Part shown: positions 12,682 to 27,437 of the stretch, piece by piece
How positions within the stretch are numbered: position 1 is the stretch's first letter
Layout of the letters: each line of letters starts with the position of its first letter
DNA from: Pyrocephalus nanus
Taxonomy: Eukaryota; Chordata; Aves; Passeriformes; Tyrannidae
NCBI GenBank assembly: GCA_038380795.1
Contig: CM076267.1
Location: forward strand, 19,304,001 to 19,368,000
Length of the DNA: 64,000 nucleotides
Direction of reading: 5' to 3'
Made by a program: the position numbers and the translations under genes
The notes under the pieces: generated by a model
Told to the model about the DNA's origin: nothing
What the model saw: only the letters and a program-made list of their open reading frames with translations
The model's database searches: none

Positions 12682-15600
12682 CACTGTTTAGAAAGCTAAA
12701 CTTTAGACATGACTTAAGACAGACTCTGAAATCTGATCCTTGCAGATGCTGAACCTTGGAGGTGAAGTTATCACTGCTGAGTTGTCGGTAAGAGAACTTG
12801 TTAGAGTTTCACCATACTGGAAGGCCAGAGAAAAGAGAGTGACTACAGAACTCTTCCACACGACCTGTCTCACCATCACAAGTCGTTGGGTTTTGAGGTG
12901 TTGAGGAATTCAGTCACTAGGAGATATGCTTTGCGTGATATAAGAGCAGCATTGTGTTATACTCCCACTATCCTTGTCTGCGGTGGCTGCCACCATGTTA
13001 AGTACAACAGTCTAACAAACATAATCTAATCATGGAACCTAATCTAAGCAACCTTAGAAATAGACCCATATAAGTACAAAGATGCCTAAAGTTAGCTTAT
13101 TTTATGTGGGAAGCCAAATGGAAGGTCTAGATTCAAACAAACTGGTACCAGGAGGTATCAAAGATGCATTGTATCTGCTCCAGTCTTTCCCTTTTCAGCA
13201 ATTCCCTCATCTGTTTTTTGGTAATGGTGTTGGCTCACCCTACACAGCAGTGCAACAATACCAAACTAGCCATTGCTTAAACCTGCTAACCTGACCAGCC
13301 TGATAACATCAAACTTGAAGGCTTGACTTTGCATGGGGAAGTTAACTGTCTGTGTAACACCCTTTTCTCTAGTGAGAGAAGGAATTCCTAAATCTTGATG
13401 TCATTTGGTGGAAGGTTCTGTTCATTTGTGAAGTATTATTTAGCTGTTATTATTCTGATATTCTCTTTAAAGTATTTTATGGTGTGTTAAATGAATAACA
13501 GTTTCACAGTAGCCATATCTTGTTCATAAGGTGAATGCATGATCATGAGACTAGTTTTTCTAACAAGGAGTAATAGATTACTTAAATAGATTTGAGATAA
13601 CACATGGAGCAATAGACGACTTAAAAACTTTATAGTCCTTTTAAAATATTTGCAATCCCATTCAGTATGTGAATGAAATACAACCAAAAGACTCTTTCTG
13701 GTGTTCCACAAAATAAATCCAGTGTGATCACTCTTGCCAGCATGCTGGGAGTTACATTTTCCATCTAAAATGGATTTCTATCTCATGATTATAATTCTTG
13801 TAGAAATGGTTAGTTTTTATTGGGAGGATATTTCTTGGTTTGGAAATATTTTTTTTTTCTTGGTGCTAAAATCATTGAGGTGGGAGGTTTTGCAAAAGAA
13901 GCTTCAGTATCAGAACCCAAACTAGACAAAGGGCTAAAAACACATCTTAAGGACCATTAGTCAGAGCAATTTGAGCTGGCAGTAGCCAAGATTGTTTTAT
14001 ACATGAAGTTCATAAAATAGAAAGTTGGTTTCTTTAGCTGGAAAAAAATGCCTAAAGGGCTACATTTTTGCTGCAGTTGCTAGGGAGCAGCTTATACTGT
14101 ATCTGTGGGATATAATGGGAGTCGTGTACAATGCACTACACTGATAATTTACCTTAGAGTGGTTAGAGCTGAATAATACATTCACAGAGCACATCTCATC
14201 ATACAAAATAAGAAGATGAGATGGATGTTCTTAGTAATTTTAGGTGACAGAGCCACTGTGGTATATGAGGTGCAGTACATGTGTCAGTAGGCTGACAGGA
14301 CCATGTCAATCCTACATGATTCATAGGTGGGGCTGTGATTAGGTGAGCAGAAAATTAATACATTGGCTAGATGGGAGGAAAGAACAGACCAGATGAGAAG
14401 AAGTAAAACCTGTGTTTTTATGTATTTGACAGATTCTCTGGAATGATCGAGGTCCTGACAATCCAAAATCATGTATTCTTTTTTAAAGAGAAGCTCACTT
14501 GACTGGATATCACTTGCCAGTAATATGTTGTTTAACAAAATGAGGATGCAGAAATCATAGGAGAATCTGACTAACCCTGCTCCAGAGAGAAATTGCTCCA
14601 CAGCATTTGGAAAAAGCTGCCTAGCTATGAAACATCAACCTCTGTAATAGAAACCTTTATGATTACTTGGTTATAGAACTTTGTTATTTTATTTCAGAAT
14701 CTGTAAAATTGGAATTATTTTTTTGAAAACATGCCTTAACAGTTTGACATTACTAAAACTGGAAATGCAATACATACATTACACAACCATATCAGCGGTT
14801 TCTTCTTTTTCTAGCATTAAGCATGTCCAAAAAATTATCCAAATATTGCTAAATATTTCTATTTTAATATAACAGTTAAAATTTCACAAATATTTTTTCT
14901 TTATGGAATCAACACAGTGACACTGTCTTGAAGTTAATTGCTTTACTCCTTTGAACATTGGTGCAAGTTTTTCTCACATACTGTACACAGAGATCAAGTG
15001 TGTTTTCCTCAGCAATTACTGCGTTTGTTCAAAGGGAATTAGAAAATCAAAAATGTTAGGAATGCTTTTTAATTAGATGATTAAAGAACCCAGCAAGTAG
15101 TGTGATGTTCAGATGAAAACAAAAGGTATTTCATAGCATTTTCAGGCTATGCCAGAATTCAGATAGGACTAGTTGTACTGTGCAGTTAAAGTGACACAAA
15201 AGGGTTTACAGTCTCTTGAAATAATTTATGGCATATATTTATAGCTTTCAAACAATTTTAGCTCTCCAGGCTCAGCCACCTCACCTTGAAAGGTGATTTC
15301 AATAAGCAATCTTACTGTCAGCTGTCTGAAAACATGATATTATTCTTAAAAACGATTTGCAACCCACTGGACTTTGCCTTCACAAAACGGTGAGCAGATA
15401 TTATCAAAATGCAGTTGAAGTTAATGAAGTTACAGCTATGTACAATAGCCAAAGATTTTCCAAAAACAACCTTTGTAATCTGCTTTTGCGGATCACTTAA
15501 CTTCTCCAACCTTTTCTAAATTTTAGAAGGTTTTTTTCTTGTCTAATCAATCTTTAGGTTGATTTGACTCTTTAGCCTCCTTCCAACAGTTTAACTTCTG

Positions 15601-17775
15601 TAATTTTTGTAATAAAAATCCAACATTTTTTTCCCAAAGAGATCTTTTGGTATTGAAGTAACATCTGAAATTGATTCCAAGGGCTCTGGTCACTGTACAG
15701 ACTCTGAGTGATGCCTTCTTTTGAATAGACTTGTTCCATGTGCATTGTGCTGAGAAGCCTTTAGTTCATTTCAGAAATTCTCTTTTTTAAATTGAATGCA
15801 AACCCCACCTTCTGTAGCTTTTTATATTTTTATTTAATTGATGTCTCTATGTATTATATTATCATAATTTTTAATTATTTTTATATACATTCATATGTTT
15901 TCCCTTTAGCTCTTTGGGTTTGCTCTTATAAAGGATGCATGTAAAACTAATCATTCAGAAGAAAAAAGGACTAGACATTCTAATTGCTGTTGTATATAGT
16001 TATCTACTACCCCACTTTCATTTTACTTCTGAAACAGCAGAATAACATTTCTGTAAGTAATACAAAGAAGAATATTTTATAAAGAAAGAGTTTAAATATC
16101 TATCCTCCAGGGTCATTCATAGCAGATTGCAATTTACTGATACTTTATTGGGAGTATTCTTGGTGGTTCTATTCACTGAAGTCTGTTACAGCAACATAGC
16201 TTCTGAGATAGCCATATACCATTGCAAAATGGAATGGATTTCAGAATGTCATATTTCATTTTAGAGCCACTCTACCATTATTGGTAGTATTATATATAAT
16301 TATATTACATATCACGTTGTTATTATTATAGTGTTCTTTTTATGTGTATTTAGCTTGGATGCCTTTGTGTGAAGCAGTGAAAATATAAAAAAGGACAACA
16401 ACCCCTTCTCCACAGACTTGAAGTTTACTGTTAATGATTCAATTTGTAACAGAATTATAGCATATTTCTGAATTTGTAAGACATTTTTAAAAGAAGGGCA
16501 ATATCTTCTAATAAACTGTATTTTTACAGACTTTAGCTTCTTATCTGATTGGATTATTGACAATCCACTGATTGATCTCTTAGGTCAACTGAGAATCTGG
16601 GGTTTCATCACAAATAAAAATTCGTAAGGTCAACATGAATAGTGACATGTTGCAACTGTCTGCAAGTTGTCTTTGCACTTTCAGTATTTCCTAATTTTTA
16701 ACTGCTACTACAGAGGAAAAACACATAGTAGTAGTAGTGGGTTCTGATTTTATCATTCACTATACTTTTTGTTGATTTTGTTGGAAGGAAAATTAAGTAG
16801 GCTTTGGCACTGAGCTGTTAAAGCTCAGATATTTACAGGAGGCAAAATGAACATCTGTGAAATCCATATTTCCAGAGCAGCAGTCACCCAAAGTGTAGGC
16901 ACTTACATGCAAATCCTGAGCCCTCTCAGGGAAATGTTCAGGAATTTGAGGGCTGACATAGGGAAAATACTGGAATACTGCTTTTACTCCCTTAATGCTT
17001 ATAAATATCTCTAAATACTGTGTCTGAGCTACCGTGTCTGAGCAAGGACTGCATTCGGTTAGTTTGGTTGGTTTATACCACAAACATACAATTCTTAAAT
17101 GTCCAGAGAAATCAATTTTACAACTAGTAAAATAATTCAAAGCCATTTCAAGGTTAGATTATGATGCCTTGTCTTTAATGCCATCTATTCTATAATCTTA
17201 ATGCTACATTGTTCTTGATGAACATCTTACCTAGATGTTTGCAAAAGGCTGAATTAACAACGGACTGCTCAAAGCCATGGGCTGTGGATGGAAGGAGGAT
17301 TCTTCTCTGCTGTTTTGTGCTGGAACCACAGGCCAGGGCTGGAACCTGTTTTAGGTGACAGAATTGTAGCTCCTAGAGGATGTAGCCTAAGGCATCATAC
17401 CTCTGCATTGCCTTTTTTGTAGTATATGTGTTTAGATAGAGATTAAAAAGTTTGGCCTTGTTAGGCAGAAGTGATCCAGAGATTCTGAACAGTAGTGAAT
17501 CATCGTATTCTGCCATTACACCCTTAATTTTCACTACAGTGTTTACCCCAGCATTTCCACCCAACTCTGGGATGGCTGTAAACTGGTTATTCAACCTGTA
17601 AGAAAAAGGATCAAGAGCAGTGAGAAAAAATAGAAACTCCAGTGAATCACAGCCAAGGTCTAACAATCCTGCTCCTAGTAAAGATTCCATTATTGCTACT
17701 CAGCGAGCAAGTATTAGATTTCAAACAGTAGTTTCAACTCATTAAATTCCCTTGGTCCCACTCACAGCTCTATTT

Positions 17776-17908
17776 GCTGAGTATCTCCTTCTCTGGAGAT
17801 ACCCAAAACCTCCCTGGATGTGATCCTGTGCAATCTGCTTTAAGAAAACCTTCCTTACCAGGGGGGTTTGATTAGATGGTCCCTTCCAACCTCAACCATT
17901 CTGTAATT
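17776..17908 (+). mobile_element. CR1 LINE 3'-end fragment, plus strand
   Basis: This is a 5'-truncated CR1 3' end. The diagnostic string TCTCCTTCTCTGGAGATACC is at about 17785-17804. It is followed by a CCTGGATGTGATCCTGTGCAA-like segment, GGGGGGTTTGATTAGATGGT, and the terminal CCCTTCCAACCTCAACCATT with CTGTAATTGT. It contains only the 3' end of ORF2 and the 3' UTR, so no protein is encoded. It is similar in sequence to the plus-strand CR1 piece at 35374-35574, so the two probably belong to one subfamily. The exact 5' edge is uncertain by about 10 bp. Confidence 0.9.
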
Positions 17909-20900
17909 GTACTTTTCTCTGGGAAAGAAGGTGAGAACTCTGAGGTTTTTTAACTGATAAAGGTACCTAAATCAGTAACACTTACTGTCTTCTTAATTTA
18001 GCAGTTGCTTTTAAAATGTGAGTAAGAATACCCACTCGTGAACTTTATCATTTGTTATTCTGGCAGATTCTGGAGATGCTGAACAGGCGTCACATGCTCC
18101 ATGTGGGTTATGCTTGTTTAGTGCAGGCCTGGTTCTGTTGTGTGTTGTTGGGGGTTTTTTAAACTGCCAACTAATCTTGAGAAAACTTGTGATCAGCATT
18201 TCCTTGATGATAAATGAAGGAAGTAAACAGCTTAAGAGCTCCTCGTCTGCTTTTCTGAATTATGAGGCCAACCAGATTGATAGCATCCACAAAGCAGCAG
18301 AATCACTTTCCTACTCTCTTGCTCTTATGTTTGGTATCACAAGATATTGGGTCAGGATGAATGCCAAAATTAATCATTCTGAGACTTTGATGAAGAGGAA
18401 AGGGATTTTGTTTGCCTGTTTTCTAAATGGAATGGGATGCAGGACAAGGATCTTCCAATAGCACTACGTATGGGATCTCTTCTACGCCCCTATTAGAGAA
18501 TGAGAAAGGTAAATGACAGATCATTGGTTCCCTTTCCTAGAACAGAAAAGTGGCATGGAATGGTGAGAGCTTATAGTCAAAAGAAAGGCCTCTAAAGCCA
18601 CAAACTTTTCAGAAGTGTTTGTCCATTCTGTATGCTTTGTGTCCATGTGTCTGGCTGCTGGACTACCTACAGACCACCTACATTCATAAATGTAATGCCC
18701 TAATATATCTTTTTGGCCACTCCTGACAGGCAGGTAGTAGCCTTCTAAGAAAGTGGTTTTCCTCAAACATCGCAAGCTGTTTCTGTGGTCTAATCTGGTA
18801 TGATTCAAAACAAAACTGAATAACTGTACTAAATATGTATTCTGTAGTCTTCATGAATCTGTTTGGATTCAGAGCTCCCTGGGATTATAAAAAAGTGTAT
18901 CTAATAAAGATACTCCTCTCTGATAATAGCAGTTTAATTAAGCATTGTTTTTCACCAAACTCTGTTCTCCTCCAGAAAATGACTTCTAATTTAAATTCCA
19001 AATCACTGTTAATACCAATCAAAATTATGATTACTGTCTGCCATTTGCCGTCTTTGGTACACATCTGATGAGAGAAAAGACAGTTATGAAATACTGATGT
19101 GATGGTGTACGGGATTCCTCAGCCTTGCTGCCAGTCGTTTATTAAATGAAATGCAAAACTTGGCAGGGGGAGTTGGGCTTTTGACCCTTTGAGAAGGGCG
19201 TCCCCTTTGATGGACCAACCTGTTTCATGCCACAGGTCAAGAAACAGGATTAGTAGGTGTGAAAAGCAGTTGCCTGCAGACTATAAGCAGCACAAAAAAG
19301 GTTAAGGCAAGATTCATAGAACTAAGTGTTGTGTAGAGAAAGCTGAAGAAATTAATCATTAGATTATTTTTGAAACTTCAAAAAACCAAAACCAAACAAA
19401 AATAAAGCCAAACAAACAACCCCACCCCATAAAACCACTTGCTATTGCTCTCTACCTCTGCATTTAACATGTAAATTATTTTAATGTAATTCTTTTTATT
19501 TACTACTGAACACTGGAGTACTTTTTTAAACACAGGCATCTTCATGCAGAGGACATGAAATAGCAGTTGACACATGGATAAATGTCTAAATTGTGCTGTA
19601 TGATGATGCACATTCGGAGACTGTACAGTGTGCCTAAACTATTTTTTTGCACAGAATGTTAAGAGCTTAGTAGACAGAACTGTAATGGTGATTGCTAACT
19701 GTAAGAGAGAGAATAATGCAGGCAGTAAATAATAAGAATGATCCTGTTCAAGCCAAAGGAATACCTACCCTGACAAATTCTAGGTTGAAAAAAAGTTTCT
19801 ACCATTTTTATAATTTTGTTTTTCATATGTATGTCTTGGGCTATCAATCAGCTTTCTTTAGCTGAAGCCAGCTGGCAGGTGACACTGCAGTTTATCAACC
19901 ACCAGTAAACAAAATGTTATGCTCCAGAAAAATTCAATTCCCAAATCCCAGCCTTAAAAATCAATAAAGCTTCTCCTGCAGCTAAAGCATTTCTTATCAA
20001 CATTAATTTTTTAAATACATAATTTTTCATCAGCTTTCTTAAAAATACATAAAGAACCAAAACCAAATTAAAATTAAAAGCTGTGAAAACTATGGTACCA
20101 GAAACTACAAGTCTCTTCCAAATTTTCATAAACATTAAACTGCGTTTTTTATTTGGGTTAACAAAATTATCTAAAATTAGTAAGGATGCAAAGATTTATT
20201 ATATAAATCCTTAGAAACTAAAACCATGTTTTGAATTTTTAATAGTTATAGTAAGACCCTGCTCTCATTTTCTGAAGCTCTTGTTCCCAAGGAAAACCTC
20301 ACAAGTCCGGTTACTCTGTTGTATACAATTTTACTGCATTAAGGTGTATCATAATATAATTAATAATGTCATCTTTGTCAGTCAGTACCCAGCTGTGGTT
20401 TAGTTTGGAATATCAGACTATAAAGAACTAATAAAATCCAACTTAATTTTCATTAGTATTTACATCTTTCCCTTTAAATACTTCAATGCAATCTCATTTA
20501 GGAGGTGGCAGAGGATTATAAGCAGTGCAGTCATGGAGGCACAGGGGTCTCTGGGCTTTGCATATGAAGTCTGCATAAACTGCCAGATTGTGCAAACACC
20601 TTTTCCACCTTGCTTTGTATATCAAAGCTGTATATAAACTTTCCTGGTGTTGTGGTTGTATAAAATTAAACGTCCTGGAATTCTTTGTGTCACCCTCTGT
20701 TTCTGGCCTGGGACATCTGAGGCCTCATATATTATGGTTTTAGTCTCAAAATTACTGAAGTAGTTAGGTTGCTGTTAACTTTTAGGATGATGCATTCCCT
20801 TTCTTTCTGATCTTTTCCAGGGATCTCTAGAGCTCTCTGTCTCAAAGAGGTTCCTATACCTTGCTGTTGGTACAAACTGAAGCATTCAGACCTTCATGGA

Positions 20901-23900
20901 ATCAATGGAGTCTATAACTTTAATGTATAAATATCCTTAAAAAGATTCTGGGACCTTCATTATTGACACAATATGATTAATTGTCCTATTGCTCTGTTAC
21001 TTTCATGTTACTTTCTAAATTGTGTTACTTTCTAATCCCATCCTCTTCTTTAGAGAAGCCTGTGCAGATCATTGGGGAATTATCTATTCAGAGCCTTTTG
21101 CTTCAACCTACCACTGAAATGAACCACCATGCTTTAAGAGGAATCATAATCCAAGTTTTCAAACCTAGAAAAACATCCATATGGGATGCTAACAAATTAA
21201 TTTGTGGCACAGCTCATATTCACTAGTATATGTTTTTGCTCAAAAAAATTTTAAGTAATATAGGCAAGAAAGATTGTATTTTGTTCATGATTATGCTAAT
21301 AAAAAACATGCTTGAATTTGGGGGACATTTTTTGGTTTTCTTTTTAACTTGGCTGCTTGCATGCTCATAGATTTCTAGATGGGAGTAATACTACTACTCA
21401 CAGCACTTAAAAACGTTATGGGGCACAATTACAATGGGAAAGAAATATCATCCTCCTATATTGAAGTAAGTCACATGGATAAATATATTTGATCAAAAAT
21501 GAGATACAAAATACCTCCAAGTGAAGATGAAATCCAAAAAAAATCATCATCAGATAAGACCCAGAAGTAATCTCAGATCTGTGTGTTCAAATTGAGCCCA
21601 TTCATTAAATTAAAAAAAATTGGAATAACATTCATGTTATTTCTGACAGTTACGTGTTCTTATTTTGCAGTAGAACATCAAGAAGGATGCTATATACTGA
21701 TAAATTTGATAATATTTAATAACTAGAAATATACTGAAGCTTACATTTCTAAGTAGCATTAACAAGGTATTAACTGCTAAAAATTCTGCCCAGTGTGTGG
21801 CACAGTGTATCTGGGGTTTTTCACTAAGGGGAAATACAGAAATATAAGGAAGAACCTGAAAGTGAAGAGACCTTTTTAGTTTGGTTTTTTTTTCTACAGT
21901 CACTGAGAATAAAGTACAGCATTTTTTGTTGTCCCATTCAGAAAACCATCTGCAATATGCTAAAATAATCCACCATGGGCCCTTTTTTCCACTCAAGCAG
22001 AAGTTCCTTGCTTTTGCCTTGCTCATAACATGCAACCTCTCCCTGCAGTCTGTGACTGAGTGACCATCCCTTCCTTACAGAGCAGCTGAAGTGACTCTTG
22101 TCCTCATACACACCTGCAAATTACCAGTCTTTTCTGTGAATAGTTAATTTAAGTTCAAAGCTGTTTTTGTCACTGAAAGTCTTTGAATTTTATCGATGGT
22201 ACCTAGTTGTTAGGGCAAATGAGTTTGCTGTTGGGATCAAATAGTGTTCCAGCATCTCTGGAAGGAATACCCAAATGCACCACAGTGTTACATGGTAAGT
22301 TCAGGACAGCAAGTTGAGGGTCAGTTTGGTCGTAGCTAGTTTCCAAAGATAAGGATTCCCTAGTATTTTAGCTTTCTAAAAAATTATTTGCCTACATTAT
22401 AAAAAGGAAAAGCTACCAGGAAAACATAGACAGTTTTCTAGTTTGAAAGCCTATGGGAAAAATGAAACTAATTTGTTTTGCCTTGTCATCTGGATGATGA
22501 CTTTTAAATAATGGAATATATTTAAGGAAAATAATCGCACTTTATTCTTCCCCAAATGATAATATTGGTACACAGAAATGAGGAAAGCTGCATTGCACAT
22601 AATCTCTCCTGATACTACATTTGCTTTATTCTGTTGTAATTTTCACGTAAATGGACTTACTTGTATTTTAACAATCAGCAGAAAAATCAGGACCCTTCTA
22701 CCGTTAGACAATCTACAGCATCTGCTAACAAGGTCCTTTTCTTTGCCTCTCACTCAGCTGCAGGGGAGTCAGTCAGAGGCCCATAGTTTTTACATTTCCT
22801 AACAAACAATTTTTATAGCAGGTTGAACTTACTGAACTTGAAACCACGTGTGACTGCCACACCAACTTTTCCTGACATTATTTATGTGTGGAAGAGGGAC
22901 AGTCAACACCTGTTATGTCTTTTCCCTTATCAGCCCCCACCCCAGGCCTGCTGAGGCTTAGTGTGGTAACAGGGAGGCCAACATTCAGCTGCATTCTTAC
23001 AGCGAGGTGAGAAAATCCCGGCCAAAGCCAGCACACTGAAAAAAAGGGTGATTTGTAATAAATATGAGATAGGTGGTATTGACAATCTGACAGGGCAAAT
23101 CCTTGTTTGCAGTGGGAATGACTTGCAGTTAGCAGATAAGGTCAGACAGAGGATGTTCCCTATCCAAGTCATCATCAGCTACAAAAAAAGTTACTACTTC
23201 CCCCCGGGGCAATTGGCCTTGTCATTCACACCCTGTCTTTACCATTTTTTCCTGATACAAACCTGACCTTTTTACTCTTGAAGGCTGTATGCTAACTATG
23301 CACCTGTGTATCCTGGGCAAAGAAGGTAAAGGGAGGAAATGTGAGCTTCCGTTAACCAAACATTTAAATACCAAAACAAAGCAGCCAGTTCCTTAGTTTG
23401 CTTGAAAGGTATTCTGGTAAATAAATACCTTATTCTTGACGGTATTCATAGCTGTTCTGCCAAGGAAGGTTCTACACTAAGATCTAAAAGACTTGTATAA
23501 ATATATTACCCTCCAGTATTTATTCTTGGTTTGCTTTTATGCTATTTCTGAACCATTCCAGCCACAGTTTACATCTGCATGTGCACAGATTTACTAAAGG
23601 TCACTAATTCCAGGTGAAAGGCTGTGCTACACTGATTAGGGAAGAGTTATGCACATCCCTCTCAGAGGAAGCATGGAAGAAGCTCATTTATTTCCTGGCA
23701 TTAATTTCTAAAAAATATGTGTAATTTTGATGCTCCTTTTCAGCTTTGAATTGGCTACCTAAAGCAGTGTGATGCTGTTTGGACCCTCTCCAGTATCACT
23801 TCAGGTGATCCACTCCGATCTGCAGTGAAATGCCATAACCTCTTCGGGTATATAACAACTCAGCTTTTTGTATTAATTACATAAAAGTGGCACTCTTTTT

Positions 23901-25057
23901 ACTCCACTCTCACCAAACCCATTGCCTGCTATTCATATGAAGGAAACATTTTTATACCTTTTAATTCCAATTATACTCTGAAGAGTGAAGCATGGCAAAA
24001 GTTTCATTCAGTGTACCTTTTTTTCTCCCTGAAAGCATCAGTGAGCATGCAGAGAATGCAGGGAGGTAGTGAAAGTTCTTACTGTACCTTTAAACTACTG
24101 TAAGAATCCTTTTCTTATTAATAATACATGTGAAAGAATGAGTTTCAATGGACTGATTGGTTCCAGGTGCTCTACCCATTTGCCTCAAATGATAACAGTG
24201 AAGCAGAGTTTTTAGAGATAGGAGTAAGAAAAGAATGCATTTAATACATCCTTTTAGAAATATCTTCATATCCATTCATTTTATGGGCACTAATCTAACC
24301 ACACATCTTTAATACATATTCAATTTCTGCACTAATCTAGGATTTTGTCAAGGCTTTCCTGCTCTACCTTTTTCAAGCAGAATTTGAATAAAATGCCTGA
24401 GTAAAAAGTAGAAGACACTAAGGAAGAAATCAAGCCCTAAAAAAAATATTTACATGACATACAGTAACAACTATATAACATATTGCACCACAGAACAAGG
24501 AAGGCTCAGTGATTTTCCAGTGCACTCACCTGGCATTCAACCCTCATCTATGTCATCTGCTATAATAGTAAATGCAAATAAATTCATTTTCAGTTTTCAT
24601 TGTTTCTTGTGCTCTCTCTCCTACTTATGTATTGTTGCTAAGCTGATTTTTGAGAGGCTTTGATGGATTTTGGTGGAAAAGAGCATACATTCAGCCTTCT
24701 AATCTTTTGAAATAGGGAATAGATTACTAGAAAGAATGGGAAAATTATTAAATATAAATTGACATAGCTGGAAATGAGTTTGTTCTGCGTTATGTCTTAT
24801 TATCAATTGAATTTTGCACAACATAAATCAAACCAGATGGAAATAAAAGTACAAAAGGAAAATTAAATTCTTTTACTTTTCAACTTCTCTTTACTAAGTG
24901 TACTTAGTAGAAAACCAGAGCATCTTCCCTTCATAATTATATTTATAAAAAAGCAATAAAAATGAGTTTGAGGTTGAATGAGGATTCTGGTAAATGAGGC
25001 TGGCAGCAGAGGGATAGAGGGTAGGAGGGCACACAGGAGGGTGACAACTCTGGGTAA
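17909..25057. other. Unique AT-rich DNA, no gene recognised
   Basis: About 7.1 kb without an identifiable gene. It contains a 115-codon plus frame (18114-18461) and a 132-codon minus frame (21637-22035). Neither has a recognisable domain, a conserved motif or adjacent gene signals. The A/C-rich patch at 19380-19429 is listed separately. Confidence 0.55.
19380..19429. repeat. A/C-rich low-complexity tract (CCAAA-like)
   Basis: The tract is made of degenerate CCAAA and CAAA units ending in CCCCACCCC. It resembles the A/C-rich tract that follows the CR1 3' end at 35575-35651, but no CR1 sequence is visible directly next to it here. Confidence 0.8.
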
Positions 25058-25074
25058 TGTGTGTGTGTGTGTGT
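25058..25074. repeat. (TG)n dinucleotide microsatellite
   Basis: About eight and a half TG units, followed by the short palindromic extension TACACATGTA. Confidence 0.95.
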
Positions 25075-27421
25075 ACACATGTACTCATGAGGGAGGACAG
25101 AGATGAAACAGGAAAGGCTGTCAAGAGATCATGAAAAGACTGATGGAAAACAAGTGTCTCTAGAATAGAATTAGGAGAAACTCAGCCAGGAGGTTAAGAA
25201 TGAAACTTGGAGGTTTTGGGGTGCATTTCCTAAGCAGAGTTGCTGCTACACTGCAGGCAAGAGCTGTGCAACTGTGATGAGAAGATGAGAGTGAGACCAA
25301 GGAGGAAACAAAGGAGTGGGCATGTAGCCTTCAAGAGTGGGTTATTTGAAGAGGACAAAAGTCAAGATTTGCAAGCTGAGTCAGCATTATCCCTCACTTA
25401 AATATATACTCTTCAAGATCACAGAAACCTGACATTAGGCTTTTAGCTTTCCTGTTGTATCAATATAGGCAATAACTCAAACTTCTAAATGTCTACTGTA
25501 CAATCAGTGTTTCAGCTGAGCCATAGTGAATCCTGCAGGCATGTAAGCAATGTACTTGGCTTTCACAACACAAATGTTTGATATTTGGATTTAGCACTGC
25601 TTATAGTCCTAACACTACTCATGGTACTCATTCTGGATAGTCGTTTTGTTAGCTAAAACCAATGCAAACACCGACAACTTATTCTGTCCTTTTTACATTT
25701 TGTTTCTTTGGTAATAATATAGTAATGTTTGCCAGGGATGAAGTCTGTAGCACATTCAGCAGAGAAATAATTTGAAATGACCACTCAGCCCCTTCAGTGG
25801 TTTTCTTTGCACCACAACATAAAAACACAATTTAGTATTTTGTTGGGCACAATAAATAGCTGCAATTCAATAATTCAGAAGCTGAGCACAGGCTGATGTA
25901 GGACACTGTACACATGCAGTGCTAGAGAGAGCCACGGGGCCCCAAAGCATCCCCTGTGACAAGGAGTGCACCACAGGCTCTGAGTCATCACCAATCCCGG
26001 CTGCCTCGTGCTACCACTGCTGTATTGCTGCCAAACCTGAGCTGGCTCTGTGCCAGCTGCATCTGTGCCTTTCCCTCCTCATTCCAGGGCTGGACCATTT
26101 GCATCAGTACTGCATGAAACTCTTAAGAAATTACTGACGTGTAGAAAATATAAAGATTTCCCAACAGTCTATTAAAACAAATGACTCTATCGCTAAATCC
26201 TTAACTATGATTTTGATGATATAGAACCCATGTATTTCTCCAGGCATCAGGACTTAAGGAGTTAAATTGATATATACAGCATCTGTAGAATTGCAGCTGG
26301 CTTTTCATAGGTATTCTCCAAATACAAACTATTTTATGTGCTGAGAATTCTGAAATAGAGCTGTTGAGAGTAATTAGGGAAATACAACCTTCCCCAGGTG
26401 TGATATGCTTTTAGAGTCAGATTTTTAATACTTTTTGTTACAAAGAAGAGAACTTACTGTTTAAAGAGAACTGTACAGTTTCTTAGGTTTGCATAATTAT
26501 ACCTTCATCTTGCCAGCTCACTGTGGAAAGTGTCATAATGGAAGATGAGAAAAGGTTTTAAGGGTGATGCAAATCTTTTTATCCAGAAAAATCAGCGGTA
26601 GTCCTTTGCTATTGTTGTAAAGCATCTGTCAACTCATATTGAAAAATGCTCCTGTAACTTGGCATTTTAGTTTTGTTACAGTCAGAATAACTCTTCTTAC
26701 GTATTATTAAACAACTACTACCTTAAGTGAACACTAAGGTCACGAAAGAAGGAATCACAACCATAGCAAACTGGAGTATCCTAGTAGTAGTGTTTTCCTC
26801 TATTATTCACTGAGCTATCTTTGAGTCAGATGCAACATGTAGTGTTAAAATGTGCATTTTCTGAACTTGGAGTTCAGGAGGATTTCCAAAGACTTCCTGA
26901 TCAAAATGTAGCTTTTTGCAATGAAAGCAGCAAAATTGCCTACTCATTGTAAGGCTACAAAGACACGGGATGGATGACTTTGGATCAGTGATACAGTTTT
27001 GTATATTATTATTTTAGTGATAAAGCAGAGGAGGAGGCAAATGACAGCCACTCAATGCCAACATACAACCAAATTATGCAGATGCATTCCAAATGAATTA
27101 ATTAAAAAACTGAACACATGGCAAAGGGAATTTGAGAAGTTCATCTTCCAAAGATTTTAATAAGTTCACTCCTGAGAACAATCTTGAGGCAAGCTATTCC
27201 AAACTACAAGCCATGCCTGAGGTCTATTTAAAGCAGGAAAAAAAGACTCCCTTTGACCTAGAGGATTAATCAATCAGGTCCTTGTTTGCCTAATGGCAGA
27301 TCATTCACCTTGCAATGCTGACCTTTCTATGAGTCTCATGCTGCATCAGCATGGGCTGGTCAGCAGGGAGAAACAACAGAAGAAAAAAATAATTGAATGT
27401 GATTCAAAGCAAAGCTCTTGC

Positions 27422-27437
27422 TTTTTTTTTTTTTTTT
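27422..27437. repeat. Poly-T tract, T16
   Basis: Sixteen consecutive T residues in non-repetitive surroundings. If read on the minus strand as an A-tail, no retroposed sequence is evident upstream of it. Confidence 0.93.

Larger units (their letters stand above)
10194..17775. other. Unique AT-rich DNA, no gene recognised
   Basis: About 7.6 kb containing only the A15 tract and the 17-bp tandem repeat listed separately. Minus-strand frames of 105-117 codons (14284-14601, 16793-17146, 17373-17690) have no recognisable domains, and frames of that length are expected by chance in 64 kb of this composition. Confidence 0.55.

Noticed and set aside
14284..17690. Two minus-strand 105-codon frames (14284-14601 and 17373-17690) with vaguely similar N-termini
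   Set aside because: The underlying DNA does not align beyond a short stretch, so the resemblance is probably chance.
18114..18461. 115-codon plus-strand frame with a hydrophobic N-terminus
   Set aside because: No family motif, promoter or splice context; frames of this length are expected by chance in 64 kb.
21637..22035. 132-codon minus-strand frame
   Set aside because: No recognisable domain, and composition matches the surrounding non-coding DNA.
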